Origin: VXMT01 sp965204835 | Lineage (GTDB): Bacteria > Chloroflexota > Dehalococcoidia > UBA2979 | Direction of reading: 5' to 3' | DNA length: 64,000 nt | Assembly: GCA_965204835.1 (NCBI GenBank) | Contig: OZ242017.1 | Span: 682,001-746,000, forward strand | Shown: positions 1 through 6,719 of the stretch, one piece after another | Layout: each line of letters opens with the position of its first letter | How positions within the stretch are numbered: position 1 is the stretch's first letter | Position numbers and translations under genes: made by a program | Notes under the pieces: generated by a model | What the model was told of the DNA's origin: nothing | The model's database searches: none | Seen by the model: the letters and a program-made list of their open reading frames with translations, nothing else

Positions 1-287
1 GGCGGTCATGCCGCCGACGACGGCGGCGACCGTCCACTTGATCATCCGCGTCTCCACTCCGCGATGCGGGCGTCCATGCGCCCTTCGAACTCGGCGAAGC
101 GGGTGTCCATGCGCCCTACGAGCTCGGCGAAGCGGGTGTCCATGCGCGCCTCGAGCCGCTCCTGGCCGGCCTCCGTCGCCAGTCCGTCGGTGGTATCGGC
201 CATCACGTCGGCGACGCCATTCGCCGCGCGCTCCTCCATGCCTGCGTCCGTGAGGCGTCGGGCGGGGCGTTCGGTGTCTAGTGCCAT
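1..287 (-). pseudogene. Coiled-coil protein with frameshifted membrane tail (runs off window)
   Basis: An 81-codon frame starts at ATG 287 and ends at TGA 42-44. It encodes an alanine/arginine-rich coiled coil with repeats of the type RMDTRFAE/RMDARIAE, as in DUF1640-like small coiled-coil proteins. The stop overlaps an ATG (43-45) in another frame that continues to the window edge as a hydrophobic stretch (MIKWTVAAVVGG). Reading that frame upstream gives VETR directly before MIKW, so one missing base near position 57 would restore a continuous RIAE-VETR-MIKW protein with a C-terminal membrane anchor. I therefore read this as a one-base frameshift (real or sequencing error), not two genes. 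Its first 55 codons nearly match the intact neighbour at 302-604. Function unknown. Confidence 0.55.
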
Positions 288-301
288 CGGTCAGCGGACG
301 A

Positions 302-604
302 TCAGTCCAGCGCCATGATGATGGTAACGATGGCAGCGGTACCGGCGAGGATGCCGAGGCCCTGGATCCAGAGCGCGCGGTAGATGTCGGCCCGGAAGTC
401 CGCGGCGTCGGCCCGGGACTCCGCGATCTCGGCCCGCATCTCCGCGAAGCCGGCCTCCATGCGCGCCTCGAGCCGCTCCAGGCCGGCCTCCGTCGCCAGT
501 CCGTCGGTGGCATCGGCCATCAAGTCGGCGACGCCATTCGCCGCGCGCTCCTCCATGCCTGCGTCCGTGAGGCGTCGGGCGGCGCGTTCGGTGTCTAGCG
601 CCAT
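302..604 (-). CDS. Small coiled-coil protein with C-terminal membrane segment
   Basis: 100 residues, ATG start at 602-604. Residues 1-75 are charged and helical, with a MEAGFAEMRAEIAESRADA coiled-coil stretch; residues 76-98 form a hydrophobic segment (ALWIQGLGILAGTAAIVTIIM) that should anchor the protein in the membrane. It belongs to the same paralogous set as the genes on either side, and the start lies only three bases beyond the end of the restored upstream frame, so the three probably form one leftward transcript downstream of the integrase. Such small coiled-coil anchors often occur in phage or integrated elements, but no function can be assigned. Confidence 0.65.
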   Translation of the reverse strand: MALDTERAARRLTDAGMEERAANGVADLMADATDGLATEAGLERLEARMEAGFAEMRAEIAESRADAADFRADIYRALWIQGLGILAGTAAIVTIIMALD

Positions 605-607
605 CGG

Positions 608-855
608 TCAGCCGACGATCTGTACGATGGCGGCCGCGATGGCCGCGATGAAGCCCCGTTTATCGCCAGACGCAGCTCGTCGGCTGCGGCGCGCAGCTCC
701 TCGACGGCCGCGCGGAGCCTGTCGACTTCGTCCTTCGTCGCGAGCCGCGGCGCGAACTCGTCGGCTAACAGGCGCACGATGGCGTCGGCGTGCGAGGCCT
801 CGATGCCGCCGTCCCGGAGTTGCAGCGATGCCTGGAGGGTGTCGAGCAGCGTCAT
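608..855 (-). pseudogene. Coiled-coil/membrane protein, frameshifted near the C-terminus
   Basis: The likely start is ATG 853-855 (MTLLDTLQASLQLRDGG), not the longer frame from 1056, whose first 67 codons cross the inverted repeat and a probable regulatory region. The protein reads as a coiled coil (KDEVDRLRAAVEELRAAADELR) and then loses its expected membrane helix to an out-of-frame tail ending at 595. In the neighbouring frame the same DNA encodes KRGFIAAIAAAIVQIVG followed by a stop at 608-610, three bases before the next gene's ATG. A single indel around 640-660 explains this. It is the second gene of the set broken exactly at the anchor. Confidence 0.55.
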
Positions 856-877
856 GGGGCTATCGTAGGGCCCCGTG

Positions 878-912
878 GCAACACCTGTCCAATCACGCAA
901 CACTTGTCCTAT
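878..912. promoter_or_regulatory. Paired 16-bp direct repeats upstream of the coiled-coil genes
   Basis: GCAACACCTGTCCAAT at 878-893 is repeated as GCAACACTTGTCCTAT at 897-912 (14 of 16 identical) with a 19-bp period. The pair lies directly upstream of the leftward gene starting at 855, in an AT-richer stretch. The spacing of about two helical turns suggests an operator for a repressor or activator. No binding protein can be named. Confidence 0.35.
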
Positions 913-964
913 AACAAAGTGAATATTCGTGCAGGTGGCCGGCCGAGGTGGCAGGCCGGGTGAC

Positions 965-993
965 CCCGAAATGGGGCCCTTCTGGGGCCATCT
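965..993. repeat. 29-bp inverted repeat, left copy, at the integrase stop
   Basis: The sequence at 965-993 matches the reverse complement of 2295-2323 in 27 of 29 positions (core CCGAAATGGGGCCCTT). This copy contains the integrase stop codon. The two copies enclose the whole integrase and the excisionase-like ORF. They could be recombinase binding sites or ends of a small mobile unit. Confidence 0.5.
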
Positions 994-2140
994 ACCCGAG
1001 CACGTCGTCGAGCGCCTCGGCGGCGGCGTCCTGCTGCCCGGCGACGAGGTGGCCATAGACGTCCATCGTGAACGCGGTGGACGTGTGCCCGAGGCGCCGC
1101 GACACCGTCATGACGTCGACGCCCGCGAGGATGAGCTGGCTCGCGGCCGTGTGTCGCAGCGTATGGAAGTTCACTTCGTGGGGCGCGTCGATAGCACTCC
1201 CGCTGACGAGCTTGCGGAGGCCGCGGGTGAAGAGATTGCGGCTCCAGTAGCCCCCGTGCCGGTTGGGGAACACGAGGCCGTGCTCTTGCCACGTCGCGCC
1301 CGACCTGAGTCGTTCCGCGTCCTGGAGCTCCCGGTGCTCCCGGAGCCGCGCCACCGTGCTGGCCGACAGCCGGATCGTGCGGCTCGAGCGGTCCGTCTTC
1401 GGCGGCCGTAACTCGAACCCCCCGTCCATGTAGTGCAGTGCCCGGATCACACGGAAGGAGCGGGCGTCCAGGTCGACGACGTCCCACATGGCGCCGAGCA
1501 GTTCCCCCTGGCGCGCACCGGTAGCCAGCGCGAAACGCACGATCGTGTCGTACGGGCCGCCGTCCACCACCCTCAGCAGTTCGGCGATTTCGTCCTTGTT
1601 GAGCGCCCGCCGTTCCCGTCGCCCGCGAGCGAGCGAGGGGCGGGGCACGTCGGATGCCGGGTTGCTCGCCAGCAGCTTCTGCCTGACCGCGGCCGCGAGC
1701 GCCGTGTTGAGGACGCCGAGGACCCTCGCGGTGGTTCCGGGTGCGCGGGACTTCGAGAGCTCGTCCTTGAGCGAGCTGACATGTTGGGCGTTGAGGTCCT
1801 GCAGGCGCACCCCGCCCAGCGCGGGAACGAGATGGTTTTTCAGGATGCCGCGGTAGTTATACGCGGTCTCACGGCCAAGTGCGCCGTCGCCTGCGTGCTG
1901 GTCGATCCAGCGGGCCAGCCATTCACCCGTCGTGACCTCGTGCGGATCGACGCCGCCGTGATCGCGCTCGTGGAGTGCCTTGATCAGGGCAGCCTGGGCG
2001 TCGCGCTTGGTGCCGCGGACCGTGAAGCGGCGGCGGCGGCGCTTGCCCGTGACGGGATGGCGCGAGAGCGGCACCGTGACCCGCCAGCGGCCCGGGGAGC
2101 GCTGCTCGAGCGAGCCCGATCCCCAATCACGCCTGCTCAT
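992..2140 (-). CDS. Tyrosine recombinase / phage-type integrase
   Basis: About 382 residues from ATG 2138-2140, which is preceded by GGAAGG at good spacing; the frame is open further upstream but that sequence is not integrase-like. The protein has an AP2-like or arm-binding N-terminus (residues 1-60), a SAM-like core-binding domain (about 65-160) and a catalytic domain. Visible catalytic residues are the Arg in ATGARQGE, the H-x-x-R of HTLRH, the second His in RLGHTS and the nucleophile Tyr in MDVYGH. All are present, so the enzyme should be active in site-specific integration or excision. The start overlaps the stop of an excisionase-like ORF (ATGA). No attachment site pair of the usual direct-repeat type was recognised. 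Confidence 0.9.
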   Translation of the reverse strand: MSRRDWGSGSLEQRSPGRWRVTVPLSRHPVTGKRRRRRFTVRGTKRDAQAALIKALHERDHGGVDPHEVTTGEWLARWIDQHAGDGALGRETAYNYRGILKNHLVPALGGVRLQDLNAQHVSSLKDELSKSRAPGTTARVLGVLNTALAAAVRQKLLASNPASDVPRPSLARGRRERRALNKDEIAELLRVVDGGPYDTIVRFALATGARQGELLGAMWDVVDLDARSFRVIRALHYMDGGFELRPPKTDRSSRTIRLSASTVARLREHRELQDAERLRSGATWQEHGLVFPNRHGGYWSRNLFTRGLRKLVSGSAIDAPHEVNFHTLRHTAASQLILAGVDVMTVSRRLGHTSTAFTMDVYGHLVAGQQDAAAEALDDVLG

Positions 2141-2376
2141 GGTCGCCTTCCGCCTGCATGCGCCGCGGGGACGGCGATGAGATCGGTCTTGAGCACCCGG
2201 ATCGCTCGTCCCGACCGGAGGGCCGGGTCCTCGACTTCGCGCTTCCGCAGGCGGCCCTCGGTGCTGAACCCGGGATCGGACGCGCCCGTCCCTGAGACGG
2301 CCCCAAAAGGGCCCCATTTCGGGCAGACCGACCGGACGACCATTGCCGCAACCCTGAGAAAACCCTGTGTTCCCAA
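2137..2376 (-). CDS. Excisionase-like helix-turn-helix fragment
   Basis: The last 45 residues read EGRLRKREVEDPALRSGRAIRV followed by LKTDLIAV, resembling the C-terminal half of MerR-like excisionase domains (HTH_17), where an RSGRxIRV strand and a final helix follow the recognition helix. The stop TGA overlaps the integrase ATG by four bases, the arrangement expected for a coupled xis-int pair. The N-terminal half is not convincing because it runs through the right inverted repeat, so the gene may be truncated or start internally. The assignment is by pattern only. Confidence 0.35.
   Translation of the reverse strand: MGTQGFLRVAAMVVRSVCPKWGPFGAVSGTGASDPGFSTEGRLRKREVEDPALRSGRAIRVLKTDLIAVPAAHAGGRRP
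2295..2323. repeat. 29-bp inverted repeat, right copy, upstream of the integrase
   Basis: Partner of 965-993 in inverted orientation, 27 of 29 positions identical. It lies about 155 bp before the integrase start and within the N-terminal part of the excisionase-like frame. Confidence 0.5.
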
Positions 2377-2409
2377 GCGGATGATAGCCGCTGTTCCTGC
2401 CCGTTACGA

Positions 2410-2699
2410 GTGAGTCCCCACCATCAACGCGTGGGGGACACGATTGTGTCCCCCTCAAGCGTTGCCGGGGGCACGGGAGGAGCAGCGAGGTTGCCACCAG
2501 GGCGGCTACAGCGGGACGGCACGCGCCGGGACCGGGGAGCTTCCCCGGCGCCGGCGCGCTTGCGGCGTCCAGCTCGAGCGGCGGCACAAGCCCGTACCGC
2601 TATCGCTCGCGGCGGAACCACCAGCGGAGGAGGGCGATCGACCAGCGCGACGCGAGAGCAAGACAGTAACCAGGTAACTCGAAGGAAGAGAGAACGATT
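2410..2699 (+). promoter_or_regulatory. Cassette leader, copy A (structured 5' UTR)
   Basis: This roughly 280-nt non-coding stretch is nearly identical before all three large Ig-like genes (see 6438-6719 and 16156-16434). It begins with CACCATCAACG, holds a strong hairpin (GGGGGACAC, GATT, GTGTCCCCC), then a CCGGGGA-GCT-TCCCCGG hairpin whose outer pair changes in a compensatory way in copy B. It ends with GGAAGAGAG as ribosome-binding site for the TTG start. I see no clear -35/-10 pair, so the promoter may lie near its 5' end. Confidence 0.55.
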
Positions 2700-4562
2700 T
2701 TGAGTTACGTACGAAAGATGGGCGCATCCGCACTCGTGGTCGCCGCCGCCTTCGCGGTGGCGTTCGCCGTGCTGGTGTCGACCAACTCCAACGACACGGC
2801 CGAGGCTGCCACGGTCGAGCTGCCCGCTGCCGACGCCTCTGTGTCCGCAGCGCCGGGCGACACGGTGAACGTCGTGGTGGCTAACGCGTTCGCGACCGTG
2901 GCGATCACGGGCACGGCCAGCGGTGTTGGCGCCAGCTTCGCCCACGGCGGCGGCCAGTCGGTCGCGTGTAGCACTGAGGCTCCATGTGACGCCGACGCCG
3001 ACGTGGCTGCCTCGGTCACGGTCGCACTGAAGATCGACGCTGACTCCGGCGAGGGGCACATCCTGCTCGACATCGACGGTATCGGCGGGACTGCCACCGA
3101 CGTCACCAAGGTGATTACCGTCTCCAAGGCGACGCTGGTCGGTTCGCTCACGATCAAGACCGACGCTGCGTCGGACAAGACGATTCCTGCGGCTGCAGGC
3201 ACCTCGAACCTCACCGTCACGGTCAAGAACGCCTCGTCCCCGGCTGGACTGCTGGCAGGCCAGGCGGTCTCGGTCATCACGACGCACGGCACGGTCGGCT
3301 GCGCTGACGCCGCCGGGAGCGCTGTCGCCGGCGCCACCCAGGCATGCTCCGTTACCACGGGTACAGAAGGCATTGTCGACATCCTGCTGACCGGCGGTGG
3401 CGTCGAAGGCGTCGCTACCGTTACGGCGACCCTGGGCACTCGCAAGGCCACGGCGACTGTGACGCTGTTCGGCAGTGCGAAGAACCTGGCGGCCGCGCCG
3501 GATCAGGGCTCCATCGAGATCGGTGGATCCACGTACATCGTCCTGACCGTCACGGACGGGGCCGGCAACCCGGTGGCGGGTCAGATGATCACGCCCGTCA
3601 CGGCGAAGGAAGTCGAAGGCCCTGAGGGCGTCGACAGCCCCGTGCTCGTCACGACCGAGAAGGCCACCGCGGCAGACGGGGATAGCCTCGAGGGCCGCGG
3701 GTACAGCAAGGACAAGCCCGCCGTTGGGAAGGCCGCAGCCATTCCCGCGTGCGGTGACGACAACACGGACACCGACGCTGACACCGGTGGCCTGCAGGAG
3801 CTGTTCGGCCCGGACGACGGCACCGGTGACGCCGGCGAGGGCACCAACGCCAAGGGCGAGTGTGTCGTCCAGGTGACGGCGCCGGAGGACACGACGGACG
3901 CGACCAAGAACGCGACCCGCGGTGTGCACACGCTGAACTTCCAGATCAGCGCCACGATCAAGGCTTCGGCCATGATCGAGGTCGCCGGGAAGCCCGCGAG
4001 CATCACCACGGACGTCACGGGCATGGTTGACCCGTCCAGCGTCACCAAGATCACGGTCTCGGTGTTCGACGACGAGGACGTGCTCGTCGGCATCACGGAC
4101 GTGAAGATCCGCAAGGTCGGCGGCGATGGCCTCATCGAGGACGCCAAGGAGTCGACCACGAACGGCAAGGCCACGTTCACGTTCATCGCTCCCTCGAGCG
4201 TTGGAACGTCGGAGATCCTGATCACCGCTGGTGACGTGGATCACCGCCTGAGCCTCCAGATCGGTGAGGCTCCGGTTGAGCCGGAGCCCGAGCCCGAGCC
4301 TCCGCACGTGCCGGCTCTCGACCGCACGCCTGCCTCCACTGGCTACACGCTGGTGGTCTTCAACGGCGGCACGGTTGCCGAGCTCGACGCGGTCCTCGCG
4401 GACGTGTGCGGCTCCAGCGCGGCGGCCTACGCCACCAACCTGGGCAGCTACGTCAGCTACCTGGTCGGTGCTCCGTCGGTCGTGAACCGGGCGTTCAACG
4501 ACCTGTTCGCGGACGGCATCCCGGCCAGCACGCCGCTGCTCGTCGGCGGCTGCGGCAGCTAG
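2700..4562 (+). CDS. Secreted Ig-like surface protein, cassette copy A (S-layer-like)
   Basis: 620 residues starting at TTG 2700, chosen because the GGAAGAGAG ribosome-binding site and the leader are conserved in all three paralogs. Residues 1-36 are a signal peptide (ALVVAAAFAVAFAVLV, cleaved near AEA). The mature part is a series of beta-rich invasin/Big-type domains, with phrases such as GSIEIGGSTYIVLTVTDGAG and SASMIEVAG-type strands, then a PEPEPEPE linker and a C-terminal module of about 85 residues (GYTLVVFNGGTVAEL to LLVGGC) that carries two Cys. It is codirectional with two more secreted proteins and separated from them by a strong hairpin, as is usual for an abundant surface-layer subunit. 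The S-layer role is inference; no SLH domain is present. Confidence 0.8.
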   Translation: MSYVRKMGASALVVAAAFAVAFAVLVSTNSNDTAEAATVELPAADASVSAAPGDTVNVVVANAFATVAITGTASGVGASFAHGGGQSVACSTEAPCDADADVAASVTVALKIDADSGEGHILLDIDGIGGTATDVTKVITVSKATLVGSLTIKTDAASDKTIPAAAGTSNLTVTVKNASSPAGLLAGQAVSVITTHGTVGCADAAGSAVAGATQACSVTTGTEGIVDILLTGGGVEGVATVTATLGTRKATATVTLFGSAKNLAAAPDQGSIEIGGSTYIVLTVTDGAGNPVAGQMITPVTAKEVEGPEGVDSPVLVTTEKATAADGDSLEGRGYSKDKPAVGKAAAIPACGDDNTDTDADTGGLQELFGPDDGTGDAGEGTNAKGECVVQVTAPEDTTDATKNATRGVHTLNFQISATIKASAMIEVAGKPASITTDVTGMVDPSSVTKITVSVFDDEDVLVGITDVKIRKVGGDGLIEDAKESTTNGKATFTFIAPSSVGTSEILITAGDVDHRLSLQIGEAPVEPEPEPEPPHVPALDRTPASTGYTLVVFNGGTVAELDAVLADVCGSSAAAYATNLGSYVSYLVGAPSVVNRAFNDLFADGIPASTPLLVGGCGS

Positions 4563-4592
4563 GGAAGCTGATTCGCAACCAGGGGTAGTGCA

Positions 4593-4638
4593 AGCGTCCC
4601 CCGCGTCCCGGCTCCGGCCGGGGCGCGGGGGCAACGCT
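4593..4638 (+). terminator. GC-rich intercistronic hairpin, cassette A
   Basis: A 14-bp stem (CCCCCGCGTCCCGG with CCGGGGCGCGGGGG, one G-U wobble, loop CTCCGG) is extended by AGCGT/ACGCT. It lies between the Ig-like gene and the next gene and is kept in all three cassettes. There is no U-tract, so it may be an attenuator or an mRNA 3'-end stabiliser that keeps the first gene most highly expressed. Confidence 0.6.
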
Positions 4639-4678
4639 CAACTGCCCCGACACACTCCCCCTGAGAAGGAGCGACCAG

Positions 4679-5353
4679 ATGAGCAATGCGAAGCGAGTGG
4701 CCTTCCCGGGCTTCTTCGTCGCGCTGTTCGCGCTGGCCCTGGCGCCCGCGCTCACGGGCCCCGGTTCCGCGGTGGCGCAGACGCCGCAGCGGGCCGACCT
4801 CTACGGCGGCGGACTCCAGGAAGGCGACGTGGTCGCCGCCCTGATCGGGGGGGTGGAGTGCGCTACCGACACCGTGTCCGCCGAGGACAACGGTGGGTGG
4901 TACATCGTGGTGGAGTCCGGCGCATGCGGCGGCGCAGCCGTCGAGGGCGCCCGGATCACCATCACGGTCAACGGCAACACGGCCGACCAGTACGTGACGT
5001 GGACGGATGGCTACACGCCGCCCGACCGCGCGAACGGCATCGCGCTGACCTTTGAGGGATCCAGCGTGTCGGCCGACCCGGAAGGCCCGCCGCCGACCGC
5101 GACGCTCAGTCGCACGCAGGGGCTGGCGATCTTCAGTGGCGGCTCCCTCGACGAGCTCGAGGCCGCCACCCTGTACGCCTGCCCCGGCGGCGCGACCGTC
5201 TGGGCCAACGAGCCGAGCGGGAACGGCTACCTGCCGTTCATCCCGAACGCGCCCGCGTTCATCAACGCTGCGTTCACGATCGTGTACGCCGACGGCTTCG
5301 ACGGCCCCGAGCCGGTCATCGTCAACCTGTGCAAGCAGGAGGCGGGGTCGTAA
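4679..5353 (+). CDS. Secreted two-domain protein, cassette copy A
   Basis: 224 residues; ATG preceded by AGAAGGAG. Residues 1-36 are a signal peptide ending in AVAQ. Residues 40-130 form a small beta-domain with two Cys (GGVECATDTVSAEDNGGWY, then GACGGAAVEGARITITVNG) that resembles the domain in the following gene. Residues 140-224 are a variant of the module at the C-terminus of the Ig-like protein (GLAIFSGGSLDELEAATLYACPGG to VIVNLC). It is the second gene of the cassette. No enzymatic motif is visible; a structural or accessory surface role is likely. Confidence 0.75.
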   Translation: MSNAKRVAFPGFFVALFALALAPALTGPGSAVAQTPQRADLYGGGLQEGDVVAALIGGVECATDTVSAEDNGGWYIVVESGACGGAAVEGARITITVNGNTADQYVTWTDGYTPPDRANGIALTFEGSSVSADPEGPPPTATLSRTQGLAIFSGGSLDELEAATLYACPGGATVWANEPSGNGYLPFIPNAPAFINAAFTIVYADGFDGPEPVIVNLCKQEAGS

Positions 5354-5447
5354 CCGCGGGGTGAGCATCCCCGCAACGGAACGCCCGGAGACGGGCGGAT
5401 CAACCGGCGGGCTCGGAACCTCCGAGCCCTGTAAGGGAGACAACTGA

Positions 5448-6086
5448 ATGAACATGATGAAGCGAACCGCACGGCTCGGCTTCGTCGCGGCGCTCTTCGC
5501 GCTGCTGCTCGGACCGCTCGCGTTCAGCGCGCAGTCCGCGCTCGCGCAGGCCCCGCCGGCCATCTTCTATGGCACGGATAACGCGGGCTCGACCATCAGC
5601 GCGTCGATCGACGGCGTGGAGTGCGGCTCCACCGAGGCAACCGACCAGGGTTGGGCCATCGAGATCGCGCAGAACGCCTGCGGCGGCAACGCCGGTGCGG
5701 GCGCGACGGTCCACTTCGCCATCGACGGTGCGGCCGCAGCCGAGACCGCGACGTGGGCGTCCGGCGGCCACTCGATCAGCCTGACCGTTGCCCCGCCTGA
5801 GCCGGACGACGGCATGGACGGCGACGGCGACGGCATGGACGGCGACGGCGACGGCATGGACGGCGACGGCGACGGCATGGACGGCGACGGCGACGGCATG
5901 GACGGCGACGGCGACGGCATGGACGACGACGGCGACGGCATGACCCCGGGCGACAAGGGCGACACCGGCAACGCCGGCTTCGCCACCGGCTCCGGTTCGG
6001 CCTCGCCGCTGCTCGCGCTCGCGCTCGGCGTGCTGGCCCTGGCCGGCGTCGCAGGCGCGCGGACCGTGACCGGCCGCGTCAGCTAG
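5448..6086 (+). CDS. Secreted Asp/Gly-repeat protein with C-terminal membrane anchor, copy A
   Basis: 212 residues; ATG after TAAGGGAGA. Signal peptide 1-34 (FVAALFALLLGPLAFSAQSALAQ). Residues 36-118 are a small Cys-containing beta-domain (ISASIDGVECGS ... TVHFAIDGAAAAETATW). Residues 122-165 are six near-perfect heptads of the GMDGDGD type encoded by a 21-bp tandem repeat, acidic and probably calcium-binding. The tail is DKGDTGNAGFATGSGS followed by a hydrophobic helix and ARTVTGRVS, which looks like a membrane anchor or a sorting signal. Preceding hairpins include GGGCTCGGA/TCCGAGCCC at 5409-5429. Third gene of the cassette. Confidence 0.75.
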   Translation: MNMMKRTARLGFVAALFALLLGPLAFSAQSALAQAPPAIFYGTDNAGSTISASIDGVECGSTEATDQGWAIEIAQNACGGNAGAGATVHFAIDGAAAAETATWASGGHSISLTVAPPEPDDGMDGDGDGMDGDGDGMDGDGDGMDGDGDGMDGDGDGMDDDGDGMTPGDKGDTGNAGFATGSGSASPLLALALGVLALAGVAGARTVTGRVS

Positions 6087-6142
6087 CCAGTCTCTAACTC
6101 TCGGCGACCCGCGGAGCGCAGGCTCCTCGGAGCGCTGATTGC

Positions 6143-6171
6143 AGGAGGGCCCCCGTAACGGGGGCCCTCCT
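6143..6171 (+). terminator. Hairpin terminator of cassette A
   Basis: AGGAGGGCCCCC, loop GTAAC, GGGGGCCCTCCT is a perfect 12-bp stem just after the cassette, followed by CTTTGCTGTTT, a weak U-tract. The same structure closes copies B, C and the truncated fourth copy. Confidence 0.75.
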
Positions 6172-6190
6172 CTTTGCTGTTTAGCTTTCA

Positions 6191-6282
6191 CGCGGGGATA
6201 CCCCGCGGGGTTGGCCTTCGCGCGGGGATACCCCGCGGGTTGGCCTTCACGCGGGGATACCCCGCGCCTTCACGCGGGCAGG
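6191..6282. repeat. 29-bp palindromic repeat array (3 copies plus partial)
   Basis: The palindrome CGCGGGGATACCCCGCG occurs at 6191, 6221 and 6250, joined by an invariant TTGGCCTTCA-type spacer; a partial unit follows at 6271-6282. It is the same element as the five-copy array at 12503 read on the other strand. Possible roles are an RNA hairpin array, a protein-binding site or a REP-like element. Confidence 0.7.
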
Positions 6283-6420
6283 ACCCCATCTCCCCCGAGA
6301 GCTGTATGTCGCGACGGAGCAGTTCCTCGGTGTGCTGCTGGTCACGGCGCAGGAGCTCGAGGTCCCCCCGGTCGCGTACTCGCTGACGGTCTCGTCGGCG
6401 GCGTCACGCGGTGCTCCTCC
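6283..6420 (-). pseudogene. Coiled-coil gene relic between cassettes A and B
   Basis: The minus strand encodes GDLELLRRDQQHTEELLRRD then IQLSGEMGSC, a coiled-coil tail, and upstream in another frame ADETVSEYAT; a G-run between them would need one more G to join the frames. An inverted homologous copy is at 16438-16595 with the same break. Origin unknown; it looks like a leftover of a gene carried with the duplicated block. Confidence 0.3.
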
Positions 6421-6437
6421 GGCTCGTTCCTCGCCAG

Positions 6438-6719
6438 GTGTCCCCACCATCAACGGGTGGGGGCGCCTGCATGCCCCCTCGGACCGAGGGGCATGGGAGG
6501 AGCAGCGAGGTTACCACCAGGGCGGCTACAGCGGGACGGCACGCGCCGGCTGCGGGGACCTTCCCCGCACCCGGCTCGCTTGCGGCGTCCAGCTCGAGCG
6601 GCGGCACAAGCCCGTACCGCTATCGCTCGCGGCGGAACCACCAGCGGAGGAGGGCGATCGACCAGCTCGACGCGAGAGCAAGACAGTAACCAGGTAACTC
6701 GAAGGAAGAGAGAACGATT
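6438..6719 (+). promoter_or_regulatory. Cassette leader, copy B
   Basis: Homologous to 2410-2699. The 5' hairpin differs (ATGCCCCCTCGG paired with a GAGGGGCAT arm), while the inner hairpin is GCGGGGA-CCT-TCCCCGC, a compensatory change relative to copy A. From about 6590 to 6719 it is almost identical to copy A, including the ribosome-binding site and TTG start. Confidence 0.55.

Noticed and set aside
965..2323. Integrase att sites
   Set aside because: The matching segments are inverted, not direct, and no tRNA or direct repeat was seen nearby.
2424..4634. Long minus-strand frame opposite the first Ig-like gene
   Set aside because: Composition and the duplicated sense genes identify it as an antisense shadow; equivalent shadows occur opposite copies B and C.
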